A DNA stretch of 19,612 nt, taken from NCBI GenBank assembly GCA_964505765.1, contig CAZDJQ010000015.1, positions 1-19,612 on the forward strand, read 5' to 3'. The position numbers and the translations under genes are program-made. The notes beneath the pieces were generated by a model. It was not told the origin of the DNA, did no database searches, and was given only the letters and a program-made list of their open reading frames with translations. Each line of letters opens with the position of its first letter. The stretch's first letter is position 1. Below, piece after piece: positions 6,809 to 13,600 of this stretch. Origin of the DNA: CAZDJQ01 sp964505765. Its GTDB lineage: Bacteria; Patescibacteriota; Microgenomatia; UBA12405; JAHJSD01.

Positions 6809-7486
6809 TTATTCCCTCCCTATATAATACAATAAAATTGAAAAATCAACTAAATCACATCTTCCGTCCGCATTTAAATCACAAACATGTTTTTCCTGCC
6901 GTAATTTTTTAATCGTATACTGGTAAAAATCTTCTACCCAAATTTGCAGTGCTTCTTGCATCTGGCTTAATTCAATTTTACCACTTTTATTTAAATCAAA
7001 AACAGAAACTAACCGCGGTAAAATCGGGGTTGGAGTCGGCGGAATCGGAGTATTGGTTGCGGTTGGTTGTTCTGCTGATTCTTTTGTCTCCACTTCTTCG
7101 GTCTGCAGACTAATATCGGCTTCTTCTTCGCTTCCCGTTGGCGTTGCCGTTAAAGTCGGGGTCGGGGTTGGGGTTAAAGTCGGCGTCGGCGTCATTGTCG
7201 GGGTCGGGGTCGGATAAGGAACACAACCAGAAGTATCAAAGTCGCAGGCAATGTCACAAGACAAGGTTCCGCTTTGATAGCCTAATGACTCGCAGGTTTC
7301 GCCGTTCAAATCTTCTCTTTCGCAGTCTTCCGGTCCCTCAATTACCCCGTCGCCGCAAATCGCTATCTTTACACTGCCGGTGACAAAATCAAATTGCTGG
7401 GCAAAAAGCTTATGAAGAAAATCTAACTGTGACAGCATGAGGCCTAAAACTAAAAACAGCAGTATTCTTTTTATAAAATTGTCCAT
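6809..7486 (-). CDS. Secreted dockerin protein with Cys-rich repeat and Pro/Thr linker
   Basis: A 225-residue exported protein. Residues 1-30 are a signal peptide or anchor. Residues 43-89 form a Cys-rich module (CGDGVIEGPEDCE, then CESLGY, LSCDIACDFDTSGC) of the Myxococcus cysteine-rich repeat type. Residues 91-157 are an extended Pro/Thr linker. Residues 160-225 resemble a type I dockerin with two Ca2+ loops, DLNKSGKIE (164-172) and DLNADGRCDLVDF (203-215). The C-terminal placement is standard for dockerins. It lies 5 bases behind the DUF916-like gene and 9 before the cohesin gene. The role is likely assembly of a surface complex. The region between the two loops is longer than in classical dockerins. 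Confidence 0.8.
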   Translation of the reverse strand: MDNFIKRILLFLVLGLMLSQLDFLHKLFAQQFDFVTGSVKIAICGDGVIEGPEDCEREDLNGETCESLGYQSGTLSCDIACDFDTSGCVPYPTPTPTMTPTPTLTPTPTPTLTATPTGSEEEADISLQTEEVETKESAEQPTATNTPIPPTPTPILPRLVSVFDLNKSGKIELSQMQEALQIWVEDFYQYTIKKLRQEKHVCDLNADGRCDLVDFSILLYYIGRE

Positions 7487-7491
7487 TCATT

Positions 7492-8151
7492 TTAATTCTT
7501 TTTTTCTGATTCAGCTTTTCCTGCTTCCGGTTCAGGCTTTTTTTTCTTCCCCAGCTGAATATCAATTTCAACCCCTAAAAGTTTTTTAAGGCTGACAATT
7601 AAAAGGCCGCCGCCGGCTACACCGGCAATAATTGCGGAGTAAGGGTAATAATCCTGCCAAAAATGGACCCCGCGGTAATAAACCGCCGCTAAAACATTAG
7701 CCGGCTCAACCGTAAAATAAAGTTTGGAAGCAGCGGCAATATTTATTGAGGCACCTCCGGCTTCTTTTACTACCGGTTTGCCTTGCAAAAAAGCAAAATA
7801 ATCGCCCGGCTCGGCTTTAAACGGCAGAACTAAACTTATTTCAACACTTTGTGATTCATCCGGTTCTAAATAAAATTCTTCAGGAGAAAACTTAATCCAT
7901 TCTCTCGGAACTCTTAATTGTTCTTGATCTGTTTTATAAGCAACATCAACCATATAATCGCTGGCTTCATCGCCGGTATTAAAAACCACTAAATTTGGAA
8001 ATTTATAAACCATCCCCGGTTTTAAATCTTCGTCAATAGTGATTGTTCCCGAGCCGACGCCGACTCCAAGTTTTGAATAAATTACTGAAGAGAAAACAAG
8101 TAAAGAAAAACAAAATAATAAAATAAATAAAATTGCTTTTTTTAGCTTCAT
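7492..8151 (-). CDS. DUF916-like surface protein with C-terminal membrane anchor
   Basis: A 219-residue protein. Residues 1-26 are a signal peptide. Residues 30-150 make an immunoglobulin-like beta-sandwich with features of the DUF916/WxL-interacting group: GTITIDEDLKPGMVYKFPNL, then EWIKFSPEEFYLEPDESQSV (the 'v.l.pge...v.v.l' strand) and GDYFAFLQG. Residues 171-190 are a membrane helix, followed by a cytoplasmic KKKKPEPEAGKAESEKKN tail. In Gram-positives such proteins bind WxL-type surface proteins. It is the first gene of the five-gene operon ending at 4788. No strong promoter or Shine-Dalgarno is visible upstream. Fold and topology are well supported; the family name is a likeness. Confidence 0.72.
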   Translation of the reverse strand: MKLKKAILFILLFCFSLLVFSSVIYSKLGVGVGSGTITIDEDLKPGMVYKFPNLVVFNTGDEASDYMVDVAYKTDQEQLRVPREWIKFSPEEFYLEPDESQSVEISLVLPFKAEPGDYFAFLQGKPVVKEAGGASINIAAASKLYFTVEPANVLAAVYYRGVHFWQDYYPYSAIIAGVAGGGLLIVSLKKLLGVEIDIQLGKKKKPEPEAGKAESEKKN

Positions 8152-8197
8152 CCTGTTAAGTTTACCATATCAACCGTGGATATCAAAAGATTATTTA

Positions 8198-8737
8198 TTA
8201 ATTAGCAGTTGCCTGAACTGAAACATCTACACTCTGCTCGTCCGTAGCATCTGTAGTATCTGGTGTGGTAAGCCTTAGATCGAAATCTTGGGTTGCACTA
8301 GTTCCTATACCCGTAACGATTTCGGTGTAAGACGAATTATTTAAATAACCTGCCCAAGTGCCTCCCCCATCAATTGAGTATTCATGAGTATACTGTTCAT
8401 TTCCTGTAGACCCTGCTAAGGTCCATGAAGTCGAATCTGTCCCCTGCAAATGAAAATCCTCAACCACATTGCCTGTATTAGTAATTGTTTGTGTATCTGT
8501 CTCTCCAACATCGAGTGTAGTCACAGACTCCCCTATTCCTACCACCCCATAAGCAATATTTGCATCAGAAACACTCAAAGAAATCTGCTCGGCAGTAACT
8601 GTTGCAGACACTGTATCAGTATCTGCTGCTCTTACTCCCAAATGCATCATCAGGCCGGCTAAACTTATAAATAAAATTAAAGCCACTTCCCTGATTTTCG
8701 TGGTCCGTGGATTTGTTTTGCGAAAATTGATTTCCAT
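8198..8737 (-). CDS. Secreted beta-sandwich surface protein
   Basis: A 179-residue exported protein: a basic N-terminus, a hydrophobic segment (17-34) and a likely cleavage after VRA (37). The mature part is Thr/Ser/Asp-rich with almost no Lys, a single beta-sandwich. Its layout, SVSDANIAYGVVGIGES, TQTITNTGNVVEDFHLQGTD, then YSIDGGGTW and a closing DFDLRLTTPDTTDATDEQSV strand, parallels the C-terminal domain of the next upstream protein. AAGGAG 9 bases before this ATG supports the start; an upstream in-frame start would add 29 residues containing the promoter and ribosome-binding region. A good promoter is at 8788-8817. It may be a surface-layer or complex subunit presented with the DUF916-like protein. 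Function is unknown. Confidence 0.75.
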   Translation of the reverse strand: MEINFRKTNPRTTKIREVALILFISLAGLMMHLGVRAADTDTVSATVTAEQISLSVSDANIAYGVVGIGESVTTLDVGETDTQTITNTGNVVEDFHLQGTDSTSWTLAGSTGNEQYTHEYSIDGGGTWAGYLNNSSYTEIVTGIGTSATQDFDLRLTTPDTTDATDEQSVDVSVQATAN

Positions 8738-8787
8738 TTTATATTTCTCCTTGGAAATAATAACCATTAATTTTCCTACTATTTTCC

Positions 8788-8817
8788 AGAATAGCAGTAA
8801 GAAAATAGACTTGTCAA
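8788..8817 (-). promoter_or_regulatory. Promoter of the 179-aa surface protein gene
   Basis: Minus strand TTGACA (8812-8817), 18-base spacer, TATTCT (8788-8793). It lies just after the stop of the upstream surface-protein gene. The leader is about 45 nt with an AAGGAG site. Confidence 0.7.
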
Positions 8818-8827
8818 GAACCAATTT

Positions 8828-9796
8828 TTACGGTGCGGTGGCGGTAACGGTAACCGTTGAGCTGTGCTGATTATATGAGCTGGTGGAAGTCGGCATAGTT
8901 AGGCGGAAATAAATATCTCTGGTCGCCCCCTCGCTGACATTGGTATCAAAAGTATAAAGCGTATTTGCCTGGGCAAAAGTGGTCCAAGTTGAGCCGTCAT
9001 TGGAAAAATCCCAGACAACTTGGTCGGCTCCGTTAGAGGTGGATAAAGACCAAGTATTGGTTCCGTCGGAAAAATTAGTGCTTTCAACATCCAAATCCGC
9101 CGGGCCGGAATCAACGCTGATTGTTTGAACGTCATCGACTCCGCTTGCGGTGGAATCGATTGTCGTATCCAGCGGCTGATAGCCGAATTCAACGCTTCCG
9201 TCGGTGGTTATACTGATAGCAACCGAGGCCGTTTCGGTATAGGTCACTTCCGCATACATTGCATAAACAACGACATCATTGGGAGGTCCACCGCTGAAGC
9301 GGTCTACATCAAGAGCGATTGAGAGAGAATCCAATTGCGCCTGGGTGAGAGAAAGACCGGAAAAAGTAACTGAATGCCAGGCATCAGTGCTGGACTGAGT
9401 AAACGCAGCCCGAGATGAACGGGTGGTCGATTCATCGTCGTCATAAAGCTGAACAAAAAGTTCCCCATTGGCTCCATCATTATGATAAACCCAAACGTCT
9501 ATTTGAGAAACGGTGTCAACACTGCTTATTGTCGACATCCGAAGAAAAAGCTCTCCCACATCAACGAATCTAGAAGAAATATAATCACTAGTTGTCGGCG
9601 TATTCGGCTCCCTTACTCCATCATCTATTTCAGTATAAAAATAAGTTCCGGTTGAGCTCCAATTCCCATTTGCATTCGACCCATCGCCGTCGGGGTCAAT
9701 GTAATCGGTTACCGCATAAATATCGGCAGAGAAAAAACTGAAAATAAAAAAAAGATTAATAAAGATTAGAGTAAAAAGAACAAAATAACGCTTCAT
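8828..9796 (-). CDS. Secreted two-domain beta-sandwich surface protein
   Basis: A 322-residue exported protein. Residues 1-28 are a signal peptide ending ADIYA. Residues about 30-190 look like a jelly-roll or carbohydrate-binding-like domain (VGELFLRMSTI, IDVWVYHNDGANGELFVQLYD, VVVYAMYAEVTYTE). Residues about 192-322 are a second beta-sandwich (SVEFGYQPLDTT, DVQTISVDSGPADLDVES, VWDFSNDGSTWTTF, RDIYFRLTMPTSTSSYNQHS) that parallels the neighbouring 179-aa protein. The composition is Ser/Thr/Asp-rich and acidic, typical of surface proteins. TATAAT lies 6 bases before the ATG and no Shine-Dalgarno is seen, so a leaderless start is likely. The ligand is unknown. Confidence 0.78.
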   Translation of the reverse strand: MKRYFVLFTLIFINLFFIFSFFSADIYAVTDYIDPDGDGSNANGNWSSTGTYFYTEIDDGVREPNTPTTSDYISSRFVDVGELFLRMSTISSVDTVSQIDVWVYHNDGANGELFVQLYDDDESTTRSSRAAFTQSSTDAWHSVTFSGLSLTQAQLDSLSIALDVDRFSGGPPNDVVVYAMYAEVTYTETASVAISITTDGSVEFGYQPLDTTIDSTASGVDDVQTISVDSGPADLDVESTNFSDGTNTWSLSTSNGADQVVWDFSNDGSTWTTFAQANTLYTFDTNVSEGATRDIYFRLTMPTSTSSYNQHSSTVTVTATAP

Positions 9797-9802
9797 TACT
9801 TC

Positions 9803-9808
9803 ATTATA
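9803..9808 (-). promoter_or_regulatory. -10 box of the 322-aa surface protein gene, predicted leaderless
   Basis: Perfect TATAAT on the minus strand with GAAGTA separating it from the ATG. No clear -35. Confidence 0.5.
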
Positions 9809-9839
9809 TTACAAATATTCTTCTATTTTGGAAAGATTT

Positions 9840-10094
9840 TTATTCTTGTCTTAATTTTCTTTTTGTTTCCTCTAATCTAGCGATTAATTTCTTTCGCTGG
9901 GCACCGGTCAATTTTTCTGCTTTTAACAGTATTTCATCAATTTTTTCCTCGCTTGATTCCAAAGCGTCGGCAACTTTATGTTTCACTGCTTTCCGATTTT
10001 CTTCTTTAGCTAAAATCACTGCGCTCGCTCCTACTAATACCCCTAAAAGCGCTGAACCGATTAAATCCAGACTGTGTTTTTTGTCATTTTTCAT
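9840..10094 (-). CDS. Small YtxH-like membrane-anchored protein
   Basis: An 84-residue protein with one membrane helix (about 9-29, LDLIGSALLGVLVGASAVIL) and a long charged coiled-coil-like tail (KEENRKAVKHKVADALESSE onward). This resembles YtxH-like or similar general-stress membrane proteins; the function is unknown. The ATG at 10094 is preferred over a GTG three codons earlier because GGGAGG sits 8 bases before the ATG, while the GTG overlaps the ribosome-binding site itself. Confidence 0.75.
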   Translation of the reverse strand: MKNDKKHSLDLIGSALLGVLVGASAVILAKEENRKAVKHKVADALESSEEKIDEILLKAEKLTGAQRKKLIARLEETKRKLRQE

Positions 10095-10143
10095 CACTTT
10101 CACCTCCCTTTATTAACTTAATTAAAAAATTGATATATGAAAC

Positions 10144-10149
10144 ATTATA
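10144..10149 (-). promoter_or_regulatory. -10 box of the YtxH-like gene
   Basis: TATAAT on the minus strand; a weak TTAAAC is present 17 bases upstream. The leader is about 45 nt and contains GGGAGG. Confidence 0.5.
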
Positions 10150-10210
10150 CTAAAAATTGTGAAAGGGTTTAAGGTTTTGTAATAAATGTTTAAGAATCAA
10201 GTTATTAATT

Positions 10211-10236
10211 AAAAGGGGAGGCAGAATGCCTCCCCT
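10211..10236 (-). terminator. Rho-independent terminator after the DUF2680/Spy-like gene
   Basis: Perfect 10-bp GC-rich stem AGGGGAGGCA/TGCCTCCCCT with a 3-base loop. Read on the minus strand it is followed by TTT then AATTAAT. It lies 26 bases beyond the stop at 10262. Confidence 0.7.
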
Positions 10237-10261
10237 AAAAGAAATCATTTGTGGATAGATG

Positions 10262-10711
10262 TTATCTGTCCACAAACTTATGGCCTTTTCTTCCACCCAT
10301 TCCTAAGCCTCCCCCGCAACCGTATTCAGACAAAGCCTCCAAATCAATTCCTTGATCTGCCATCCATTCCTGCATCTCTTCCCGCATTTGTCCGCGAGAT
10401 TCAAACATTTCTTGATGCTTATCAATTATTACCTGCTTTTGTTCGGCAGTAATCACCCCGTCATCAACCGCCTGCTGGAATTTGTCGTCACGCATCACTT
10501 GTTTATCAGCCCGGCGCTGTTCATGATACCGGCTTAAGGTTTCATCCACTTCTTCCTGGTTAAGATTAAATTTCTCCGCCAATTGTTGAACTACTCCACT
10601 GCGGCCGTAGCTGGGTTCCTCATCAGCTCTGGCCTGCTTGACCAGCATTGTCCCGGAAACTGCCAATAAACCAATTATTGCTAAGGGGATTAACACTTTT
10701 TTCATTTGCAT
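10262..10711 (-). CDS. Secreted DUF2680/Spy-like helical protein
   Basis: A 149-residue exported protein: signal peptide 1-30 (cleavage after ARA), then an all-helical charged region. It carries FNLNQEEVDETLSRYH and AVDDGVITAEQKQVIIDKHQ, a pattern seen in DUF2680 and in small Spy/CpxP-like extracytoplasmic helical proteins. The C-terminus is Gly-rich (GCGGGLGMGG) and basic. The start is fixed by AAAGGAGGTGA nine bases before the ATG. It directly follows the histidine kinase gene and is closed by a strong terminator, so it may be the envelope target or sensor accessory of that two-component system. That functional link is inferred from position only. Confidence 0.72.
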   Translation of the reverse strand: MQMKKVLIPLAIIGLLAVSGTMLVKQARADEEPSYGRSGVVQQLAEKFNLNQEEVDETLSRYHEQRRADKQVMRDDKFQQAVDDGVITAEQKQVIIDKHQEMFESRGQMREEMQEWMADQGIDLEALSEYGCGGGLGMGGRKGHKFVDR

Positions 10712-10777
10712 TTTTATTCACCTCCTTTCCTCATGATTATTAATCTAAATAATCAAGCTGAAAAAAAGCTTAAAATC

Positions 10778-11767
10778 TTAAGAGGAGTTTTTCGGGAGCT
10801 TAATGGTGAAGGTGGTTCCTTGATCAAACTCACTGTCAACCTTAATCGTCCCCTGATGGAGATCAACTATTTTTTCCGCCAGGGAAAGACCTAAACCAAA
10901 GCCGTCATTAGTCCGGGAACTGTCCGCCCGATAAAAACGGTCAAAGATATAGGGAAGATCCTTATCGGAAATCCCCACTCCGGTATCACTTATTTCAACT
11001 ACTGCCTGCTTATTTTGAGAATAAAGGGTTACTTTTACTTTCCCTTTTTTAGGAGTATATTTAATTGCATTGTCAAGCAAAATCATGATTACTTTTTCAA
11101 TGCTGTCTGAATCCACCCCCGCTTGAACTTCATCTAAATCAAATTCAACCTGAATGTTTTTTTCTTCTGCCAACGGTTTTAGTTTTTTATAGACCTGCTC
11201 GATTAATTTTTTTAAATCTGCTTTTTTTAAAGTCAGCTGATTGCCGTTATCTTGATACTTAGCCAAACTTAGTAAATTGTCAGTCAACTTTTGCACAGAA
11301 TTAACTTCTTCCAAATTACTTTGTAAAATATTTTTGTAATTCTTTTCTTCTTTATCTCTTAACGCCACCTCAATTGACGTTTTTAAAACGGTTAACGGCG
11401 TTCTTAATTCATGGGCGGCATCAGCGACAAATCTTTTTTGGTCTTCCATTGCCTGCTTAATCGGTTTCAAAGTCCGGCCGGCCAGCCAATAACCGCCGAC
11501 GCCGGAAAAAACTAAAATCCCGGCGTTAGTATAGCCAAGAACCAGTAATACCCGTTTCCTAACTTCTTCTACATCCTGGACAAAACTAACCTCATGAACA
11601 GGATTTATTCTCCGCATTCGTTTTTCAATTATCTGCATCCGCTGGGAAAAAACCAAACCGACGCCCCGGTAAATAATCCCGCTGAAAGCCAAACTAATGG
11701 TCATAATTATTGCCAAGTAAAACCCGGTTAGTTTTAATCTGGCGGTATCAAATAGATTCTTTTTCAT
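10778..11767 (-). CDS. Two-component sensor histidine kinase
   Basis: A 329-residue membrane kinase. Helices at about 12-33 and 73-96 bracket a short extracytoplasmic loop. HisKA follows with phospho-acceptor H119 in ADAAHELRTPLT. The ATPase domain has N233 (LLDNAIKYTP), DTGVGI (261-266), FDRFYR (275-280) and GFGLGLSLA (289-297). All catalytic boxes are intact. The family autophosphorylates and passes phosphate to the response regulator encoded directly upstream. The ATG at 11767 is chosen because AGGGG lies 8 bases before it; an earlier ATG (11806) would overlap the regulator gene. The small sensor loop suggests sensing within the membrane or through a partner. Confidence 0.95.
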   Translation of the reverse strand: MKKNLFDTARLKLTGFYLAIIMTISLAFSGIIYRGVGLVFSQRMQIIEKRMRRINPVHEVSFVQDVEEVRKRVLLVLGYTNAGILVFSGVGGYWLAGRTLKPIKQAMEDQKRFVADAAHELRTPLTVLKTSIEVALRDKEEKNYKNILQSNLEEVNSVQKLTDNLLSLAKYQDNGNQLTLKKADLKKLIEQVYKKLKPLAEEKNIQVEFDLDEVQAGVDSDSIEKVIMILLDNAIKYTPKKGKVKVTLYSQNKQAVVEISDTGVGISDKDLPYIFDRFYRADSSRTNDGFGLGLSLAEKIVDLHQGTIKVDSEFDQGTTFTIKLPKNSS

Positions 11768-11775
11768 CTCTTTTT

Positions 11776-11806
11776 CCCCTAAAAGCTGACAGCTAATCCC
11801 TATCAA
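11776..11806. repeat. AGCT-type repeat at the end of the response regulator gene
   Basis: CCCCTAAAAGCTGACAGCTA then ATCCCTATCA. It overlaps the 3' end of the regulator gene and contributes its stop. It is the third patch of the same family around the two-component/IVP genes. Confidence 0.45.
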
Positions 11807-12461
11807 TTATTTTATATCCAAACCCTCTGACGGTTTTAATTAAATCCGGTTTACCTAATTTTTTTCTTAAATAACCGATATAAACTTCCACGGTGTTGGG
11901 AAGAATATCAGCGTCATAATCCCAAACATGATTAATAATCTGCTGTTTAGTCACTACCTGATCTTGATGACGCATTAAATATTCCAGCAAAGCAAATTCG
12001 GTTTTTGTAAGCTCAATTTCCTTGTTGTTTTTTCCCACCGTATAATCAATTGTATTTAGTCTCAGGTCACCGGCTTTAAGAATTTTAGGAAGAACTTTTT
12101 TCGGCCGTCTGATTAATGCTTTTATTCTCGCCACTAGTTCCTCAAAATCAAACGGTTTGGCTAAATAATCATCAGCGCCGCAGTTTAAGCCTTTGACTTT
12201 GTCTTCCACTTCGTCTTTAGCAGTTAACATTAAAATCGGCGTATTATCTTTTTCTTCTTCCCTTAGTTTGCGGCATATTTCCATTCCGTCCATTTTAGGA
12301 AGCATTAAGTCCAAAATTATTAAGTCATAATCTTCACTAACTGCCAAGCCCCATCCTTCTTCCCCGTCAAAAGCCAAATCCACGGCATACCGCTCCTGCT
12401 CCAACCCCTTTTCTATTGATCGGGCAATCTTTTGGTTGTCTTCCACTACTAACAGTCTCAT
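11793..12461 (-). CDS. OmpR-family response regulator
   Basis: A 222-residue regulator with receiver and winged-helix domains. Acidic pocket E7-D8, phospho-acceptor D51 in LIILDLMLPKMDG, switch T79 region (LMLTAKDE) and K101 in YLAKPFDF are all present. The DNA-binding domain begins near 125 and shows LTKTEFALLEYLMRHQDQVV, YIGYLRKKLGKP and the closing TVRGFGYKI wing. It precedes its kinase gene by 25 bases. The last codons and stop (encoding DRD) lie in an AGCT-type repeat (AGCTAATCCCTATCA, plus strand), which also occurs upstream of the IVP gene. No Shine-Dalgarno is visible before the ATG. Confidence 0.95.
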   Translation of the reverse strand: MRLLVVEDNQKIARSIEKGLEQERYAVDLAFDGEEGWGLAVSEDYDLIILDLMLPKMDGMEICRKLREEEKDNTPILMLTAKDEVEDKVKGLNCGADDYLAKPFDFEELVARIKALIRRPKKVLPKILKAGDLRLNTIDYTVGKNNKEIELTKTEFALLEYLMRHQDQVVTKQQIINHVWDYDADILPNTVEVYIGYLRKKLGKPDLIKTVRGFGYKIIDRD

Positions 12462-12500
12462 TGATAGCTTATAGCTTTTAGAGAACTAGCTTTTAGCTCT
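12462..12500. repeat. AGCT-type repeat between the IVP and response regulator genes
   Basis: TGATAGCTTATAGCTTTTAG followed by AACTAGCTTTTAGCTC: short units built on TAGCTTTTAG. It supplies the last codons (RAKS) and TAG stop of the four-helix-bundle gene. Confidence 0.5.
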
Positions 12501-12854
12501 CTTATTCTCCAACTTTATAATAATTGTAGTCAGCATTTTTTGTATCTCTTCGAGTAAACCTTCCGCTTTTTTATAACTAATATCTTTATAAATTTTCTTT
12601 GCAATTATTATTTGTGTTTCCAATTCTGCTGCTGAACCATTAGCAATTCTCAAGAAGTGTAAAAAATCATTCTTTGTTTTCCTTTTTTTACCTTCTGCTA
12701 TATTTGAAGGAACAGCGACAGCTGATCTCCGCATTTGGCTGGTCAGTCCATAGATTTCAAACTTGGGCATTCCCTCTGTTATTTTATAAATCTCAACGCT
12801 AAGCTTAACCGATTTTTGCCAAACTATTAATTGTTTAAAAGATTTTACATACAT
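12486..12854 (-). CDS. Four-helix-bundle protein (23S rRNA intervening-sequence type)
   Basis: A 122-residue S23/IVP-family protein, recognised from FKQLIVWQKSVKLSVEIYKI, LTSQMRRSAVAVPSNIAEG (the hallmark), FLHFLRIANGSAAELETQI and a final helix. Members form pentameric four-helix bundles; the name comes from copies within 23S rRNA intervening sequences, but most are stand-alone with unknown function and are often scattered between genes as here. It is flanked on both sides by AGCT-type repeats and sits 24 bases before the response regulator gene, so it may have inserted upstream of a two-component operon. A -10 TATAAT lies at 12899-12904. Confidence 0.92.
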   Translation of the reverse strand: MYVKSFKQLIVWQKSVKLSVEIYKITEGMPKFEIYGLTSQMRRSAVAVPSNIAEGKKRKTKNDFLHFLRIANGSAAELETQIIIAKKIYKDISYKKAEGLLEEIQKMLTTIIIKLENKRAKS

Positions 12855-12893
12855 AACTTCTAATCCCTATCAGCTAATCCCTAAAAGCTAATA
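12855..12893. repeat. AGCT-type repeat upstream of the IVP gene
   Basis: TAATCCCTATCAGCTAATCC followed by CTAAAAGCTAATATC. It shares TAATCCCTATCA and CTAAAAGCT with the sequence at 11776-11806. Confidence 0.5.
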
Positions 12894-12898
12894 TCTTA

Positions 12899-12904
12899 AT
12901 TATA
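12899..12904 (-). promoter_or_regulatory. -10 box upstream of the IVP gene
   Basis: TATAAT on the minus strand about 45 bases before the IVP ATG. The -35 is poor. It may also serve the two-component genes downstream. Confidence 0.4.
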
Positions 12905-12965
12905 CTGGAAAGGCTGAATTTTAACTGAAAAGCTACATTCTAAATCCAAGTGCAACTAATAAAAA

Positions 12966-13003
12966 GAGATTTCTCCACTCGCTGCACTCTGTCGAAATGA
13001 CAG
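12966..13003. repeat. Interspersed repeat, GATTTCTC...GAAATGACA type, copy 2
   Basis: GAGATTTCTCCACTCGCTGC, then ACTCTGTC, then GAAATGACAG. The ends ATTTC (12969-12973) and GAAAT (12994-12998) pair. It is related to 3931-3970, where the same stem reads ATTCC/GGAAT. Confidence 0.55.
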
Positions 13004-13062
13004 GAGGCCGTGGCAGACAATACGTTTACAAAAGTCCAGTTAGTCTCATTCAAAGAAGGATT

Positions 13063-13097
13063 GTCAATGGTCAATTGTCAGTGGTCAAAGGTCAAAT
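13063..13097. repeat. Five tandem 7-bp units of GTCAATG type
   Basis: GTCAATG, GTCAATT, GTCAGTG, GTCAAAG, GTCAAAT in direct succession, ending 8 bases before the stop of the LytR_C gene. Confidence 0.65.
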
Positions 13098-13104
13098 GTT
13101 CTTC

Positions 13105-13593
13105 TTATGATGATGCTCCGATAATTATCCGGATATCATATTCAGCGTCTTCCTCTAAATATTCCGACTGGACGCTGACTTCATATTCCTGTTCTAAATC
13201 ATTTTTCAACTCTTCTATAAACTCCTTTTTATCTTCTTTAACATAAATTTCGGTTTCTTCATAATCAAATGAGCCGGCGTTGCCGACACTAATATTTTCA
13301 TATCCCAGATTTTGTAAAAGCGCTTGTCCGTCTCCGGCTGCACCCGGCGCCCCACTGCCGTTTAATACTTGAATTGTTATATCTCCTTTGGATACCGCCG
13401 AGGTCGGTTCCGGAGTTGTTGTTGGTTCGTCCGCAATCTCTGATTCCGCATCAATCGGCGCCAGCGTCGGTACTGCCTCTTGATCAGCTTCTGAAGCAGA
13501 ACCTGATCTTTGAAAATAAAAATAACCGCCGCCGACCAGCAAGCCGGCAAAAAGACCAACTGCCAAGCCGATTACAATATGTTTTGTTTCCAT
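13105..13593 (-). CDS. Membrane-anchored LytR C-terminal-domain protein
   Basis: A 162-residue protein with an N-terminal membrane helix (6-27, Gly-rich), an acidic Pro/Thr linker (about 30-68) and a LytR_C domain from about 71. The domain starts with ITIQVLNGSGAPGAAG, the family's typical 'v.VlNGtg..G.A' strand, and ends IRIIIGASS. LytR_C domains occur at the end of LCP (LytR-CpsA-Psr) wall-polymer ligases and alone in envelope proteins; here no LCP catalytic domain is present. The protein is expected to face outside the membrane. No Shine-Dalgarno; TAGAAT lies 7 bases before the ATG, so the message may be leaderless. Confidence 0.85.
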   Translation of the reverse strand: METKHIVIGLAVGLFAGLLVGGGYFYFQRSGSASEADQEAVPTLAPIDAESEIADEPTTTPEPTSAVSKGDITIQVLNGSGAPGAAGDGQALLQNLGYENISVGNAGSFDYEETEIYVKEDKKEFIEELKNDLEQEYEVSVQSEYLEEDAEYDIRIIIGASS

Positions 13594-13600
13594 ATTTTAT

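Noticed and set aside
8198..8824. Longer 208-aa version of the surface protein
   Set aside because: The extra 29 codons cover the promoter and AAGGAG site that serve the ATG at 8737.
9840..10103. GTG start three codons upstream for the YtxH-like protein
   Set aside because: The GTG overlaps the GGAGG ribosome-binding site, which is well placed for the ATG at 10094.
10778..11806. Longer 342-aa version of the histidine kinase
   Set aside because: It would overlap the regulator gene; AGGGG is well spaced for the ATG at 11767.
13063..13097. CRISPR-like array
   Set aside because: Units are 7 bp, tandem without spacers, and no cas gene is near.
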